Of a DNA stretch of 64,000 nt, positions 26,762 to 36,704 are shown one piece after another. Made by a program: the position numbers and the translations under genes. Source of the stretch: Nitrosospira multiformis. Lineage in GTDB: Bacteria; Pseudomonadota; Gammaproteobacteria; Burkholderiales; Nitrosomonadaceae. Each line of letters begins with the position of its first letter. Positions within the stretch are counted from its first letter, which is position 1. The stretch covers positions 248,001 through 312,000 of the forward strand of contig NZ_FOCT01000003.1 of assembly GCF_900110185.1 (NCBI RefSeq), in the 5' to 3' direction. The notes under the pieces are model-generated. The model saw only the letters and a program-made list of their open reading frames with translations, searched no databases and was not told where the DNA came from.

Positions 26762-27849
26762 CTAAAAATAGGCGATGATCGACGTAGTGAAAAAAGTGGT
26801 GCTATCTCTGGAAGTACCGTTTTTACCAGCAAAAATATCGTTATTACTGAGCAGCGTTCTGGCCTCAAGCCTCCATAGCAGGTTGTCAGTGATGTTGTAA
26901 TCGAAATTGGCTGAAAAACCGCATGCCCGGAAACCATGGGGCGTTGCGGATGTAATGAATACGCCTTGTTTGTCATTGTAATATTCTGCTCTCACCGCAA
27001 CGGCTGTTCTGGGCGTTTGCACATACCTCAGAATGACTGTAGGGTGAACCACATATTCAGGCTACCCGAGTGCTTGCTTTTTTGTTCGACGCCGATATCG
27101 AATCCAACAGTCGCTGCAAGCACCTCATTCAGTTTGAAAATTCCATAGAAGTTATGGAAGTAACGCATTTGCCGGCGGCTGTCGGGCTTGTCGCTGCCAG
27201 CAAAGGTGCTGCTATTGAGCGTTATTTCAGGAGAAGGTCTATAGGTAATCTGTGTGCCGAAGGCGGGAAGCGTGTTTCCGTCCACCGGTTTTATATGTTG
27301 CCAGCCGTTCAGCGCCAATCCGCTTAAAAACCATTTATCATCGGCTGAAGTGAAGTTGATCCTGGCGCCTGACTCGAAATAGGGTGTGTTCTCCGCCGCC
27401 ATGCTTCTTGTCAGGGTCCAATTGTTTTTCCCTGTGACGCTTTCAAAGCCGATATGCGAAGGGAAAACGCCAGCTTCCAGCCAGAATTTATTTTCGGTGG
27501 ACAGCCTCAAGGCGATGTGCTTTCGTATAAATGACCCAAAATGCCAGGTTCTGCGGTAGTTCGCGTTCATGTAGGTGCCTGCCGCCAGCGCAAAGTTTGC
27601 TCTGATACCGGGCGTTGCGTACGATGCCTTTATGAAGGCGAGATTTACTGCGGGTTGGTTGCTTTTGCTGAAGCTGCTGAGAAAGGGAGGTTTAGTGTTA
27701 TTTACCGGTTCGTTGAAATCGTGACTGTAGTAACCTTCAACATAGGCAGCGAGCGTCAATGGCGAGCGCAGCGTATTGTCAAGGTCACTATCTGCTCCTG
27801 CGGAGGCGCTTGCATTTAGAAAAAAGGCTGCCAATACCATCCTTTTCAT
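26762..27849 (-). pseudogene. Outer-membrane beta-barrel porin (OmpL-like, bbp2 family), one frameshift
   Basis: Two frames join into one porin. The N-terminal part has a signal peptide (MKRMVLAAFFLNASASAG, start 27849) and barrel strands such as GRSMA..TPYFESGARINFTSADDKW. The C-terminal part reads PTVILRYVQTPRTAVAVRAEYYNDKQGVFI and ends in FFTTSIIAYF, a terminal aromatic typical of outer-membrane proteins. The switch lies at about 27030-27052, again one missing base. From memory the pattern fits the putative beta-barrel porin-2 family. It may be a true pseudogene or a sequencing error. Confidence 0.7.
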
Positions 27850-28005
27850 TTTTGCTGCAAGTTGCCCTTGGTAGAGTCCGATCCGTACAAACGAATAAAT
27901 CAAGAGACGGAAAATAAAAAGAACTATTGTGAGCGCTATCCGCGTCATGAACAGGGAAGTGCTCCATCTCAATCCCGTCGCAGCAAAAAGCGATCCCAGA
28001 CTCAA

Positions 28006-28266
28006 AGTTCCGTAAGCCAGTCAAGCGACTTCTGTGACGCATGAATGCAGATTTCAGCGGCCACCTGCTTATTTTGCGAGTAGAGAATCCTTACTCGTGT
28101 CCGTCAGTTCATCCTGCTTACGAGGGGCGGCAAAAATTCGCTTACTTGATGATCTTTATGATTGTTCTGCTACGGGCGCGCTTTCAGGTATTACTGAGCA
28201 GGCGCAGGTAGCTTTCGGCGTCGGTAGTGAGTGGTGAGTTTCGCGCCAGATCGACATGCGTAAACC
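28006..28266. other. Upstream region of the porin gene, nothing identified
   Basis: About 260 bases without a gene I can support. The porin frame extends open to 28005, but its upstream part has no ribosome site. Confidence 0.4.
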
Positions 28267-28496
28267 TTAGATTGCCTTGATGGTTGGAATCTCAAGTGGG
28301 CACAAGGACTTTTTTCTCCGCAGTAAATGGTCGGAAGCTTTCAATCGCACGGGAAAATTCAGGTCAGTAACGGGCGAATGCGGCAGGCGAGCCGGAGCTG
28401 CCGGCCAAAAAGTAAGCTTGCCATCAGGATAAGTCACCCGTAGGGTATAGTTATCCTGTCGCAAGCAGGTACAGTCGAGCACGGCAGCAAATTTAA

Positions 28497-28520
28497 AAAT
28501 GAGCCTCATAAAGCTCATTT
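28497..28520 (-). terminator. Second hairpin below rpmE (tandem terminator)
   Basis: On the minus strand AAATGAGC pairs with GCTCATTT and is followed by an A/T-rich tail. It lies just beyond the strong rpmE terminator, so it probably acts as a backup. Confidence 0.5.
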
Positions 28521-28534
28521 AATCCACGGGAAAT

Positions 28535-28565
28535 AAAAAAGGCAGCCAAGGGGCTGCCTTTTTCA
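28535..28565 (-). terminator. rpmE intrinsic terminator
   Basis: A stem GGCAGCC/GGCTGCC with a short loop is followed on the minus strand by a T-run; A/T-runs on both sides would let it act both ways. It closely resembles the terminator at 243-271. Confidence 0.85.
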
Positions 28566-28589
28566 AAGTCAAAGTTCAGTAACCGGTTA

Positions 28590-28814
28590 TCAAGCCGCCG
28601 GTTGCTTTTCCACTTTTTTGCCGTATTTCTGACGGAACTTCTCGACACGCCCAGCAGTATCGACGATTTTTTGTTTACCTGTATAGAACGGATGACAAAC
28701 CGAGCAAACCTCGATATGCAGGGGTTTGCCCATGGTGGAACGGGTTTGAAAAGTGCTGCCGCAACTGCAGGTCACGGTTATTTCCTGGTAATCTGGATGA
28801 ATGTCTGGTTTCAT
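28590..28814 (-). CDS. rpmE: 50S ribosomal protein L31
   Basis: A 74-residue L31 of the zinc-binding type: the cysteines in TCSCGS and in [11 protein letters not shown] form the metal site. The start at 28814 (MKPDIHPDY) has GAGGAT at good spacing, while seven extra upstream residues are unlike the family. The C-terminal extension is Lys-rich and ends QPAA. It follows rho on the same strand after about 140 bases. Confidence 0.96.
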   Translation of the reverse strand: MKPDIHPDYQEITVTCSCGSTFQTRSTMGKPLHIEVCSVCHPFYTGKQKIVDTAGRVEKFRQKYGKKVEKQPAA

Positions 28815-28957
28815 GAAATGATCCTCAGCTTGCAAATGCTCCCCGCACGATATCTGCCTGATTTCGGGGAAAGCCGCGTATTATCCTCCACTCGCAAACG
28901 GGATGCAACAAGGTATTCCGGGGGCGGAGAGGCATTCAATGTTTAGGCTGAGTAATA

Positions 28958-30217
28958 TTAGACGCGCCGCATTGAATCGAAGAAATCCGCGTTGTTCTTC
29001 GTTGCCTTGATCTTGTCTAACAGAAATTCCATTGCCTCCATGTCGTCCATCGGATAGAGCAGCTTGCGCAGTACCCAGATTTTCTGCAATACATCGGGCT
29101 TGATCAGGAGTTCTTCCCGGCGGGTGCCGGAACGGTTGACGTTGATGGCGGGATAAATGCGTTTTTCCGCCATGCGCCGGTCAAGATGGATTTCCATGTT
29201 GCCGGTGCCCTTGAATTCCTCATAAATCACATCGTCCATGCGTGAGCCGGTGTCGACCAGCGCGGTGGCAATAATGGTGAGAGAACCCCCCTCCTCGATA
29301 TTGCGCGCCGCCCCAAAAAAACGCTTCGGCCGTTGCAGCGCGTTGGCATCCACACCGCCCGTCAGCACCTTGCCGGAAGCAGGTACCACTGTATTATAGG
29401 CGCGCGCGAGCCGGGTGATCGAATCCAGCAGGATTACCACGTCCTTCTTGTGTTCCACCAAGCGTTTGGCTTTTTCGATGACCATATCCGCCACCTGCAC
29501 GTGACGTACAGCCGGCTCATCGAAAGTGGAGGAAATCACTTCGCCTCTTACTGACCGGATCATTTCGGTCACTTCTTCGGGGCGCTCGTCTATCAGCAGC
29601 ACCATCAGCATCACATCCGGGTAATTGGCGGCAATGGCGTGGGCGATGTGCTGAAGCATAACGGTCTTGCCCGATTTGGGACTGGCTACCAGAAGGCCCC
29701 GTTGTCCTTTGCCGATGGGGGCAATCAAATCGATGATGCGGCTGGTAACGTTTTCTTCGGCTTTGATCTCGCGTTCGAGCTGCAGCCGCTCGGTGGGAAA
29801 GAGCGGGGTGAGATTTTCAAACAGTATCTTGTGTTTGGAGTTTTCAGGGGGTTCTCCATTGACCTTATCGACCTTGACCAGCGCGAAATAACGCTCCCCG
29901 TCCTTGGGCGTCCTTATTTCACCCTCTATCGAGTCCCCTGTATGAAGGTTGAAGCGCCGTATCTGGCTGGGTGAGACATAAATGTCATCTGGACCGGCGA
30001 GATATGAGGTGTCGGGAGAACGCAAGAAGCCGAAACCATCCTGCAGCACTTCCAAGGTGCCTTCGCCGAAAATGCTTTCGCCTTTCCGTGCCTGATTCTT
30101 CAATAAAGCGAAAATCAGATCCTGTTTCCGTAGCCGATTGGCGCCGTCAATTTCATTGGCAATTGCCATCTCCACCAGTTCGGTGACGTGGAAGTTTTTG
30201 AGGTCGGATAGATGCAT
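28958..30217 (-). CDS. rho: Transcription termination factor Rho
   Basis: A 419-residue RNA helicase that ends transcription at Rho-dependent sites. N-terminal RNA-binding part: [14 protein letters not shown] helix then the cold-shock fold ([29 protein letters not shown]). ATPase part: Walker [10 protein letters not shown], Walker [11 protein letters not shown], and the Q-loop/R-loop region ([22 protein letters not shown]). The length is standard. It lies downstream of trxA with about 155 bases between, the usual trxA-rho order. Confidence 0.97.
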   Translation of the reverse strand: MHLSDLKNFHVTELVEMAIANEIDGANRLRKQDLIFALLKNQARKGESIFGEGTLEVLQDGFGFLRSPDTSYLAGPDDIYVSPSQIRRFNLHTGDSIEGEIRTPKDGERYFALVKVDKVNGEPPENSKHKILFENLTPLFPTERLQLEREIKAEENVTSRIIDLIAPIGKGQRGLLVASPKSGKTVMLQHIAHAIAANYPDVMLMVLLIDERPEEVTEMIRSVRGEVISSTFDEPAVRHVQVADMVIEKAKRLVEHKKDVVILLDSITRLARAYNTVVPASGKVLTGGVDANALQRPKRFFGAARNIEEGGSLTIIATALVDTGSRMDDVIYEEFKGTGNMEIHLDRRMAEKRIYPAINVNRSGTRREELLIKPDVLQKIWVLRKLLYPMDDMEAMEFLLDKIKATKNNADFFDSMRRV

Positions 30218-30373
30218 GAACGGAATCCGTGGGTGAAGAAGAGGGACGTAAAGAAAGCGTCAGGAAGCGTTGGGAAAACCGATGGAGCCGAACGAGAATT
30301 CGAAGCGGCGAACGTAATCGAACCGGAAACTACCGGAGGGCTTGCGGAATGCGTTAATTATAACTTAGCAGTT

Positions 30374-30697
30374 TTAGATGTGACTGTCAATAAAAGCAGT
30401 GAGCTGGGATTTCGATAACGCCCCTACTTTGGTGGCTTCAATATTTCCGTTTTTGAAGAGCATGAGGGTAGGGATACCGCGAATACCATATTTGGGCGGG
30501 GTACCCTGGTTTTCGTCGATATTGAGCTTGGCAACCTTGAGACGGTCGCCATATTCTTTGGCTACCTCGTCCAGGATGGGCGCTATCATCTTGCACGGTC
30601 CACACCATTCTGCCCAATAGTCAACCAGTACAGGGACTGTCGACTGCAATACTTCGGTCTCAAAATTTCCGTCAGAAATATGGTGGGTATGACTCAT
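30374..30697 (-). CDS. trxA: Thioredoxin
   Basis: A 107-residue thioredoxin with the redox site [10 protein letters not shown], the cis-Pro loop [11 protein letters not shown], and a compact alpha/beta fold. It reduces disulfides in the cytoplasm and would serve MsrB encoded earlier in the window. The start at 30697 ([10 protein letters not shown]) is preferred over an upstream ATG that adds seven residues. Upstream of rho on the same strand. Confidence 0.95.
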   Translation of the reverse strand: MSHTHHISDGNFETEVLQSTVPVLVDYWAEWCGPCKMIAPILDEVAKEYGDRLKVAKLNIDENQGTPPKYGIRGIPTLMLFKNGNIEATKVGALSKSQLTAFIDSHI

Positions 30698-30718
30698 GTG
30701 CTTTTCCAAATCGCTCAA

Positions 30719-31021
30719 ATGAAATATGTACGACTGACATTCAGTTAATTCTGCAAGGGCAGGGATATATTACCTGCCAATTGATACCAGAAGTGGCAGT
30801 GACAGAGACAAGAATATCAGGAATTATATTTTTTGTTGCTTCGCAGGCCAGTAATTTTCGCCAGCCTGTCATTTTTCAGTATCCTAGCGAAAAAAAACAA
30901 GAAAGGGAAGTACCATTTTAATGGTATCTCGATACAAGCAGCCCATTCAACCGGTGGCGGGAGCAAAGCCGTACAAATTGGCACTATCTGCTCGCAGCGG
31001 AGCCAGCATATTTGTCAGGAA
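30719..31021. other. Intergenic region between trxA and glnS, no gene
   Basis: About 300 bases upstream of trxA and downstream of glnS. It holds a short palindrome (TACCATT..AATGGTA) near 30912-30928. The trxA promoter should be here; I do not see a clear one. Confidence 0.4.
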
Positions 31022-32719
31022 TCAACCCGGTTTTCCCCACGAGTCGCGCAAGGTGACCGCGCGGTTGAATACCGGTCTTCCCGGTTCTGTTTCCTTCAGA
31101 TCCGCGACAAAATAGCCATGACGCTCAAATTGAAAACGTTCTTCCGGTTGTGCTGTCATGAGTACGGGCTCGACATAGGCTGCAAGGACCTTCTTTGAAT
31201 CCGGATTCAGAAATGCTTTATAGTCCCGACCGCCTGTGTCAGGGTGAGCCTGACTGAACAAGCGATCATAAAGCCGTACTTCCGCTTGTTGCGCATGGGC
31301 GGCTGAAAGCCAGTGAATATTGCCCTTGACCTTGCGTTTATCGGCTCCGGGGGTGCCGCTCTTGCTGTCCGGATCATAGGTGCAATGGATTTCCAAGATT
31401 TCGCCATTGACCCCTTTCACAACATCCACGCATTTTACGATGTAGGCGTACCGCAACCTTACTTCGCCTCCAGGTGACAGGCGGAAATACCCCTTGGGAG
31501 GATTCTCCATGAAGTCACTGCGTTCGATGTAGATCTTTTTCGTCAGGTGTACGATACGGCTTCCCCATTCCGGTTTTTGCGGATGATTGGGGGCAAGGCA
31601 CTCTTCCTCGGCATTCTCCGGATAGTTATCGATAACGACCTTGAGCGGGTCGAGGATAGCCAGGCGCCGCTGGGTACGCTCATTCATGTCTTCGCGCAGG
31701 CATTCTTCCAGGATGCCCATGTCTATCCATGAATCGGCCTTGCTGACGCCGATGCGTTCCGCAAACAGACGGATGGATTCCGGTGTATAACCGCGTCGTC
31801 TCACTCCGGCAAGCGTATTCATCCGCGGGTCATCCCATCCATCCACAAAACTCCCGCTAACCAGCTCGATCAGCTTGCGCTTGCTCATGACCGTATAGGT
31901 AAGATTCAAACGCGCAAATTCGATCTGTTGCGGATGACATGGAACAACATCTGCCAATTGATCCAGTACCCAGTCATAGAGGGGACGGTGATCCTCGAAT
32001 TCCAGCGTGCACAGCGAGTGCGTGATCCTTTCCAGCGCGTCGGATATACAGTGGGTGTAGTCATACATCGGATAAATACACCATTTGTCACCCGTCCGGT
32101 GATGGCGGACATGGCGAATCCGGTAAATCACGGGATCGCGCAGATTGATATTGGAGGAAGTCATATCGATTTTGGCGCGCAGAACATGAGCACCATCAGG
32201 AAACTCACCCGCCTTCATGCGGCGAAACAGGTCAAGATTTTCCTCGATGGAGCGGTCGCGGTAGGGGCTGTTTTCACCCGCTTCGGTAAGCGTGCCTCGC
32301 AGCGCGCGGATTTCCTCGGCAGTAAGGCTGTCCACGTATGCTTTACCCTGCTTGATGAGATGTTCGCCAAACTCGTAGAGCTTGTCAAAATAGTCCGATG
32401 CATAGTGCAGGTGCTCGCCCCATTCAAAGCCGAGCCATCTTACTGCATCCATTATTGAATCGACATACTCCTGCTCTTCTTTTTCGGGGTTGGTGTCATC
32501 GAAGCGCAGATGACATATTCCGTTATAGTCCCGCGCCAGACCGAAATTGAGGCAAATGCTTTTGGCGTGACCGATGTGCAGGTAGCCGTTGGGTTCGGGC
32601 GGAAAGCGCGTTTCAACCCGTCCGTTCCACTTGCCGGTGCGATTGTCTTCTTCGATGATATTGCGTATGAAATTAGACGCGGACGGTGTTACATCGCCAG
32701 GGGTAGCTTTTTCGTTCAA
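31022..32719 (-). CDS. glnS: Glutaminyl-tRNA synthetase
   Basis: A 565-residue class I aminoacyl-tRNA synthetase that charges tRNA-Gln. The HIGH motif is [10 protein letters not shown], the KMSKS-like motif is VMSKRKL, and PPEPNGYLH and [12 protein letters not shown] are hallmark sequences of the GlnRS group. The C-terminal anticodon-binding beta-barrels are present. The length is usual. It is divergent from birA. Confidence 0.97.
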   Translation of the reverse strand: MNEKATPGDVTPSASNFIRNIIEEDNRTGKWNGRVETRFPPEPNGYLHIGHAKSICLNFGLARDYNGICHLRFDDTNPEKEEQEYVDSIMDAVRWLGFEWGEHLHYASDYFDKLYEFGEHLIKQGKAYVDSLTAEEIRALRGTLTEAGENSPYRDRSIEENLDLFRRMKAGEFPDGAHVLRAKIDMTSSNINLRDPVIYRIRHVRHHRTGDKWCIYPMYDYTHCISDALERITHSLCTLEFEDHRPLYDWVLDQLADVVPCHPQQIEFARLNLTYTVMSKRKLIELVSGSFVDGWDDPRMNTLAGVRRRGYTPESIRLFAERIGVSKADSWIDMGILEECLREDMNERTQRRLAILDPLKVVIDNYPENAEEECLAPNHPQKPEWGSRIVHLTKKIYIERSDFMENPPKGYFRLSPGGEVRLRYAYIVKCVDVVKGVNGEILEIHCTYDPDSKSGTPGADKRKVKGNIHWLSAAHAQQAEVRLYDRLFSQAHPDTGGRDYKAFLNPDSKKVLAAYVEPVLMTAQPEERFQFERHGYFVADLKETEPGRPVFNRAVTLRDSWGKPG

Positions 32720-32954
32720 ACTGGACCTCTCGAAAGGGAATTCCTGCTCGTCTTTTCCGGGAATTCATGGGCAAACGGAACGCCGGTTCTGCTCTCTCCT
32801 GTTCGTTTGTACTTGCCCGGCCGCTCATTATAGTTGAATAACGTATCGAGCCAAATTCGACCAGGTACCCCTCCTGACTTTCTTCCTGCATTTCTTTTGC
32901 TGTGAGCGAGAATGCACGTAGCAAAGTCCCATTTATTTACACTACACTGATTAC

Positions 32955-33944
32955 ATGAATCCACTCACCTTTTCCATTCTCCGGCTGCTGAGCGATAACG
33001 AATTTCATTCAGGTCCGGCTATCGCCGAAGCTCTGGGAGTTTCCCGCGCCAGTGTATCAAACGCCCTCCGCGACGCGGATGAAACTGGATTGACCATTCA
33101 TAAAATCAAGGGGCGCGGCTATCGCCTGCTCGACCAGGTGCAATGGCTGGAACGAAGTGCCATTCTTGAACACCTCGGTCATCAGGCGGACAAGTTCAAT
33201 CTGGAAATACTCGATACGATCGATTCCACAAACAGCCTTTTACTGCATGAGGCGGACAACCGGTTGAGTCTGGGTGACAGGCTCATTCATGTGATAGCGG
33301 CCGAGCTGCAAACGAAGGGGCGTGGACGGCGAGGACGGCAATGGCACTCTGGCCTGGGAGTCGGTCTCGCGTTTTCCGTGCTATGGCGGTTTCAGCAAAG
33401 TGCAAGCTTTCTTTCGGGTTTGAGTCTCGCCATAGGCGTTGCAATAGTACGCGCGCTCGAATCTTCGGGGATACGAGGGGCTGTACTCAAATGGCCAAAC
33501 GATGTCATGTTCAATTTCTGTAAACTGGCAGGTATATTGATAGAACTGCATGGCGATATGCTCGGTCCCACCGTCGCTGTAATCGGTGTAGGCATGAACC
33601 TGAAATTGTCAGACAGCGTCCAGGCGCGGATAGACCAGGGGGCAACGGATATTTTTTCCATCAGTGGAGAAATACCGGATCGCAATAAATTGCTGGCTGA
33701 ATTGTTGCTGAATATTGCTCGAGTATTGAGAGAATTTGAGCAATCGGGTTTTACGCCATTCAAGGAGGAATGGGTGGATCGTCATGTATGTGAAGGCAAA
33801 GCCGTCACCCTCAAGCTACCTGATGGGTCGGGCCAGGAGGGACGGGTGCACGGGGTATCGGATAACGGGTCATTGTTGCTGCAAACGTCACTGGGTCTTC
33901 GCAGTTTCAGCGGCGGCGAGATATCGCTGCGCAGGACAGCATAA
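32955..33944 (+). CDS. birA: Biotin-protein ligase / biotin operon repressor
   Basis: A 329-residue bifunctional BirA. A winged-helix N-terminus (FHSGPAIAEALGVSRASVSNALRD) means it can also repress biotin genes. The ligase core includes DSTNSLLL, the biotin-AMP loop KGRGRRGRQW and KWPNDVMF. The C-terminal SH3-like cap ends in SFSGGEISLRR. Its stop immediately precedes the coaX ATG, so the two are co-transcribed. No biotin synthesis operon is in view. Confidence 0.95.
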   Translation: MNPLTFSILRLLSDNEFHSGPAIAEALGVSRASVSNALRDADETGLTIHKIKGRGYRLLDQVQWLERSAILEHLGHQADKFNLEILDTIDSTNSLLLHEADNRLSLGDRLIHVIAAELQTKGRGRRGRQWHSGLGVGLAFSVLWRFQQSASFLSGLSLAIGVAIVRALESSGIRGAVLKWPNDVMFNFCKLAGILIELHGDMLGPTVAVIGVGMNLKLSDSVQARIDQGATDIFSISGEIPDRNKLLAELLLNIARVLREFEQSGFTPFKEEWVDRHVCEGKAVTLKLPDGSGQEGRVHGVSDNGSLLLQTSLGLRSFSGGEISLRRTA

Positions 33945-34733
33945 ATGAACCCCCTTCTGCTGGCGGTGGATTCCGGCAACACGCGCGTGAAATGGGGACT
34001 GCACGATGGTCGCAACTGGCTCATGCAAGGGGTCGCAGCGCAGGGCGACACAGTGCAGCTCGAGCGGGAATGGAGGAATTTACGTGAACCTTCCCGTGTA
34101 GTGATATCCAATGTCGCCAATGCCGGGATCAAGGCCAGTCTGTCAGAGCTATTGGCGCGGTGGAAAGCAGAGCCGCAATGGGTTACTGCCGTTCCCTATC
34201 AATGCGGTGTCCGCAACTATTACTCCAACCCTGCCCAGCTTGGCAGCGACCGCTGGGCGGCGCTCGTGGCAGCGTGGGTGCTAGAGCGACAGGGGTGCCT
34301 GGTAGTCGATGCGGGAACCGCCATGACGGTGGATGCGCTTTCCGACACAGGTGAATTTCTCGGAGGAATCATAACCCCCGGGATCGATCTGATGCAGAAG
34401 ATACTGGTGGAGGACCTTGGATCACTGGAGTCGGGGGACGGAAAATTTTGCGATTATCCTGACAGTACCGCAGATGCGCTCTATAGCGGCGCGGTGCACG
34501 CGATGGCGGGGGCAATCGAACGTATGGCGGCGTTGCTTGCCGGTACCCTCGGTCGCATGCCCGAGTGCATTCTTAGCGGCGGTGCAGCGCAGCAGTTGCA
34601 GCCCCAGCTTAACGTGAATGTGAAAGTGATGGATAATCTCGTTTTGCAAGGTTTGCTGGCCATTGCCCGGGAGACTTCAGAAACAGCTTCGGGAGGGGTC
34701 GTGGCTTCCCCGGAAGATTCCATCGGAAATTGA
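33945..34733 (+). CDS. coaX: Type III pantothenate kinase
   Basis: A 262-residue CoaX, which phosphorylates pantothenate in the first step of coenzyme A synthesis. LAVDSGNTRVKWGL is the phosphate-1 motif, GSDRWAALVAAW and VVDAGTAMTVDAL are characteristic of CoaX, and GGIITPGIDLM follows. It starts directly after birA, a pairing often seen in betaproteobacteria. It belongs to the ASKHA fold and differs from CoaA. Confidence 0.95.
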   Translation: MNPLLLAVDSGNTRVKWGLHDGRNWLMQGVAAQGDTVQLEREWRNLREPSRVVISNVANAGIKASLSELLARWKAEPQWVTAVPYQCGVRNYYSNPAQLGSDRWAALVAAWVLERQGCLVVDAGTAMTVDALSDTGEFLGGIITPGIDLMQKILVEDLGSLESGDGKFCDYPDSTADALYSGAVHAMAGAIERMAALLAGTLGRMPECILSGGAAQQLQPQLNVNVKVMDNLVLQGLLAIARETSETASGGVVASPEDSIGN

Positions 34734-34766
34734 TCTGCTTTTGCGTCCTGCGGACGTAGACTGGAT

Positions 34767-35474
34767 ATGTCCGTTTTTCAGAACGCAACCTTTTACACTA
34801 CCGTCAACGAGCTGCGCGACCTGCCCCCGCCGGTTGGGGTCGAGATAGCTTTTGCCGGCCGCTCGAACGCGGGCAAGTCCAGTGCGATCAACACCCTGGC
34901 AAACCGTAACCGCCTCGCTTTCGTCAGTAAAACACCGGGACGCACCCAGCATCTGAATTTTTTCCGGTTGGGGAACGACAGATTTCTGGTGGATCTGCCT
35001 GGCTACGGCTACGCAAAAGTGCCGGCGGAAGTTCGTCAGCATTGGGAGCGCCTGCTTGGCACCTACCTTCAGACAAGGCAATCGCTTCACGGCATGGTTC
35101 TTATCATGGATGCACGGCATCCTTTAACCCCGCTGGATCGGCAAATGCTTGCCTGGTTTGCGCCAACGAAGAAAGCGGTGCATGTGCTGCTTACCAAATC
35201 GGACAAACTCACCCGACAGCAGGGGCAGAAAGTTCTCAAAACCGTGCTGGGTTTTTTACGTGAATCTTATCCACAATGCAGCGTACAATTGTTTTCCAGC
35301 ACAAACAGAGAAGGTGTTGAGGAGGCGGCTGCCTTGCTTGATGCATGGTTCGGGTCAGGAATCGACTCGGATAGCGGTATGATCAGGGAAGCGGGTGCGT
35401 CGGGGAGCAACAAGGAAAATGCGTCGGACCCACCGAACGCCAGAAATAAAAAACCCCCGGTTAAAGGGGAATAA
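34767..35474 (+). CDS. engB: Ribosome-biogenesis GTP-binding protein EngB/YsxC
   Basis: A 235-residue small GTPase needed for 50S subunit assembly and division. G1 is [14 protein letters not shown]2 region KTPGRTQH, G3 DLPGYGYAK, and G4 TKSDKL. A polar C-terminal tail of about 30 residues (Ser/Asn/Lys-rich) exceeds the core fold. The stop codon lies inside the first hairpin of the structured region before hemB. Confidence 0.95.
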   Translation: MSVFQNATFYTTVNELRDLPPPVGVEIAFAGRSNAGKSSAINTLANRNRLAFVSKTPGRTQHLNFFRLGNDRFLVDLPGYGYAKVPAEVRQHWERLLGTYLQTRQSLHGMVLIMDARHPLTPLDRQMLAWFAPTKKAVHVLLTKSDKLTRQQGQKVLKTVLGFLRESYPQCSVQLFSSTNREGVEEAAALLDAWFGSGIDSDSGMIREAGASGSNKENASDPPNARNKKPPVKGE

Positions 35475-35552
35475 AACCGGGGGCAAACTACCTTAATAGG
35501 GATTAAGGTACCCGCTCAGGGAGGAAAAGCGGGAGACAAATAAACAACGTCT
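35454..35552 (+). promoter_or_regulatory. Structured region of four consecutive hairpins upstream of hemB
   Basis: Four stems lie back to back. CCCCCGGTT/AACCGGGGG spans 35454-35483. A perfect nine-pair stem TACCTTAAT/ATTAAGGTA lies at 35489-35510. CCCGCT/AGCGGG is at 35511-35533 and AGAC/GTCT at 35534-35552. The first contains the engB stop and has an A-run on its left, so on the minus strand it would also look like a terminator. Such density suggests a structured RNA. I recall a proposed conserved RNA upstream of hemB in betaproteobacteria but cannot check it here. Confidence 0.55.
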
Positions 35553-35560
35553 GTCAGTAA

Positions 35561-36637
<1,077 letters not shown>

Positions 36638-36704
36638 GCCGAAATAAGGACTGGAGGAGGACTGAAACAGGGCGAACAGGCAGGAAGCGAGAATCGCGCC
36701 CTTT

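Noticed and set aside
28267..28518. 83-residue minus-strand open frame below rpmE
   Set aside because: Its start lies inside a terminator-like hairpin, there is no ribosome site, and the sequence is not recognised.
35454..35490. Minus-strand intrinsic terminator at the end of engB
   Set aside because: It looks like one on the minus strand, but no minus-strand gene lies to its right before convergent mrcA, so a leader or structural role fits better.
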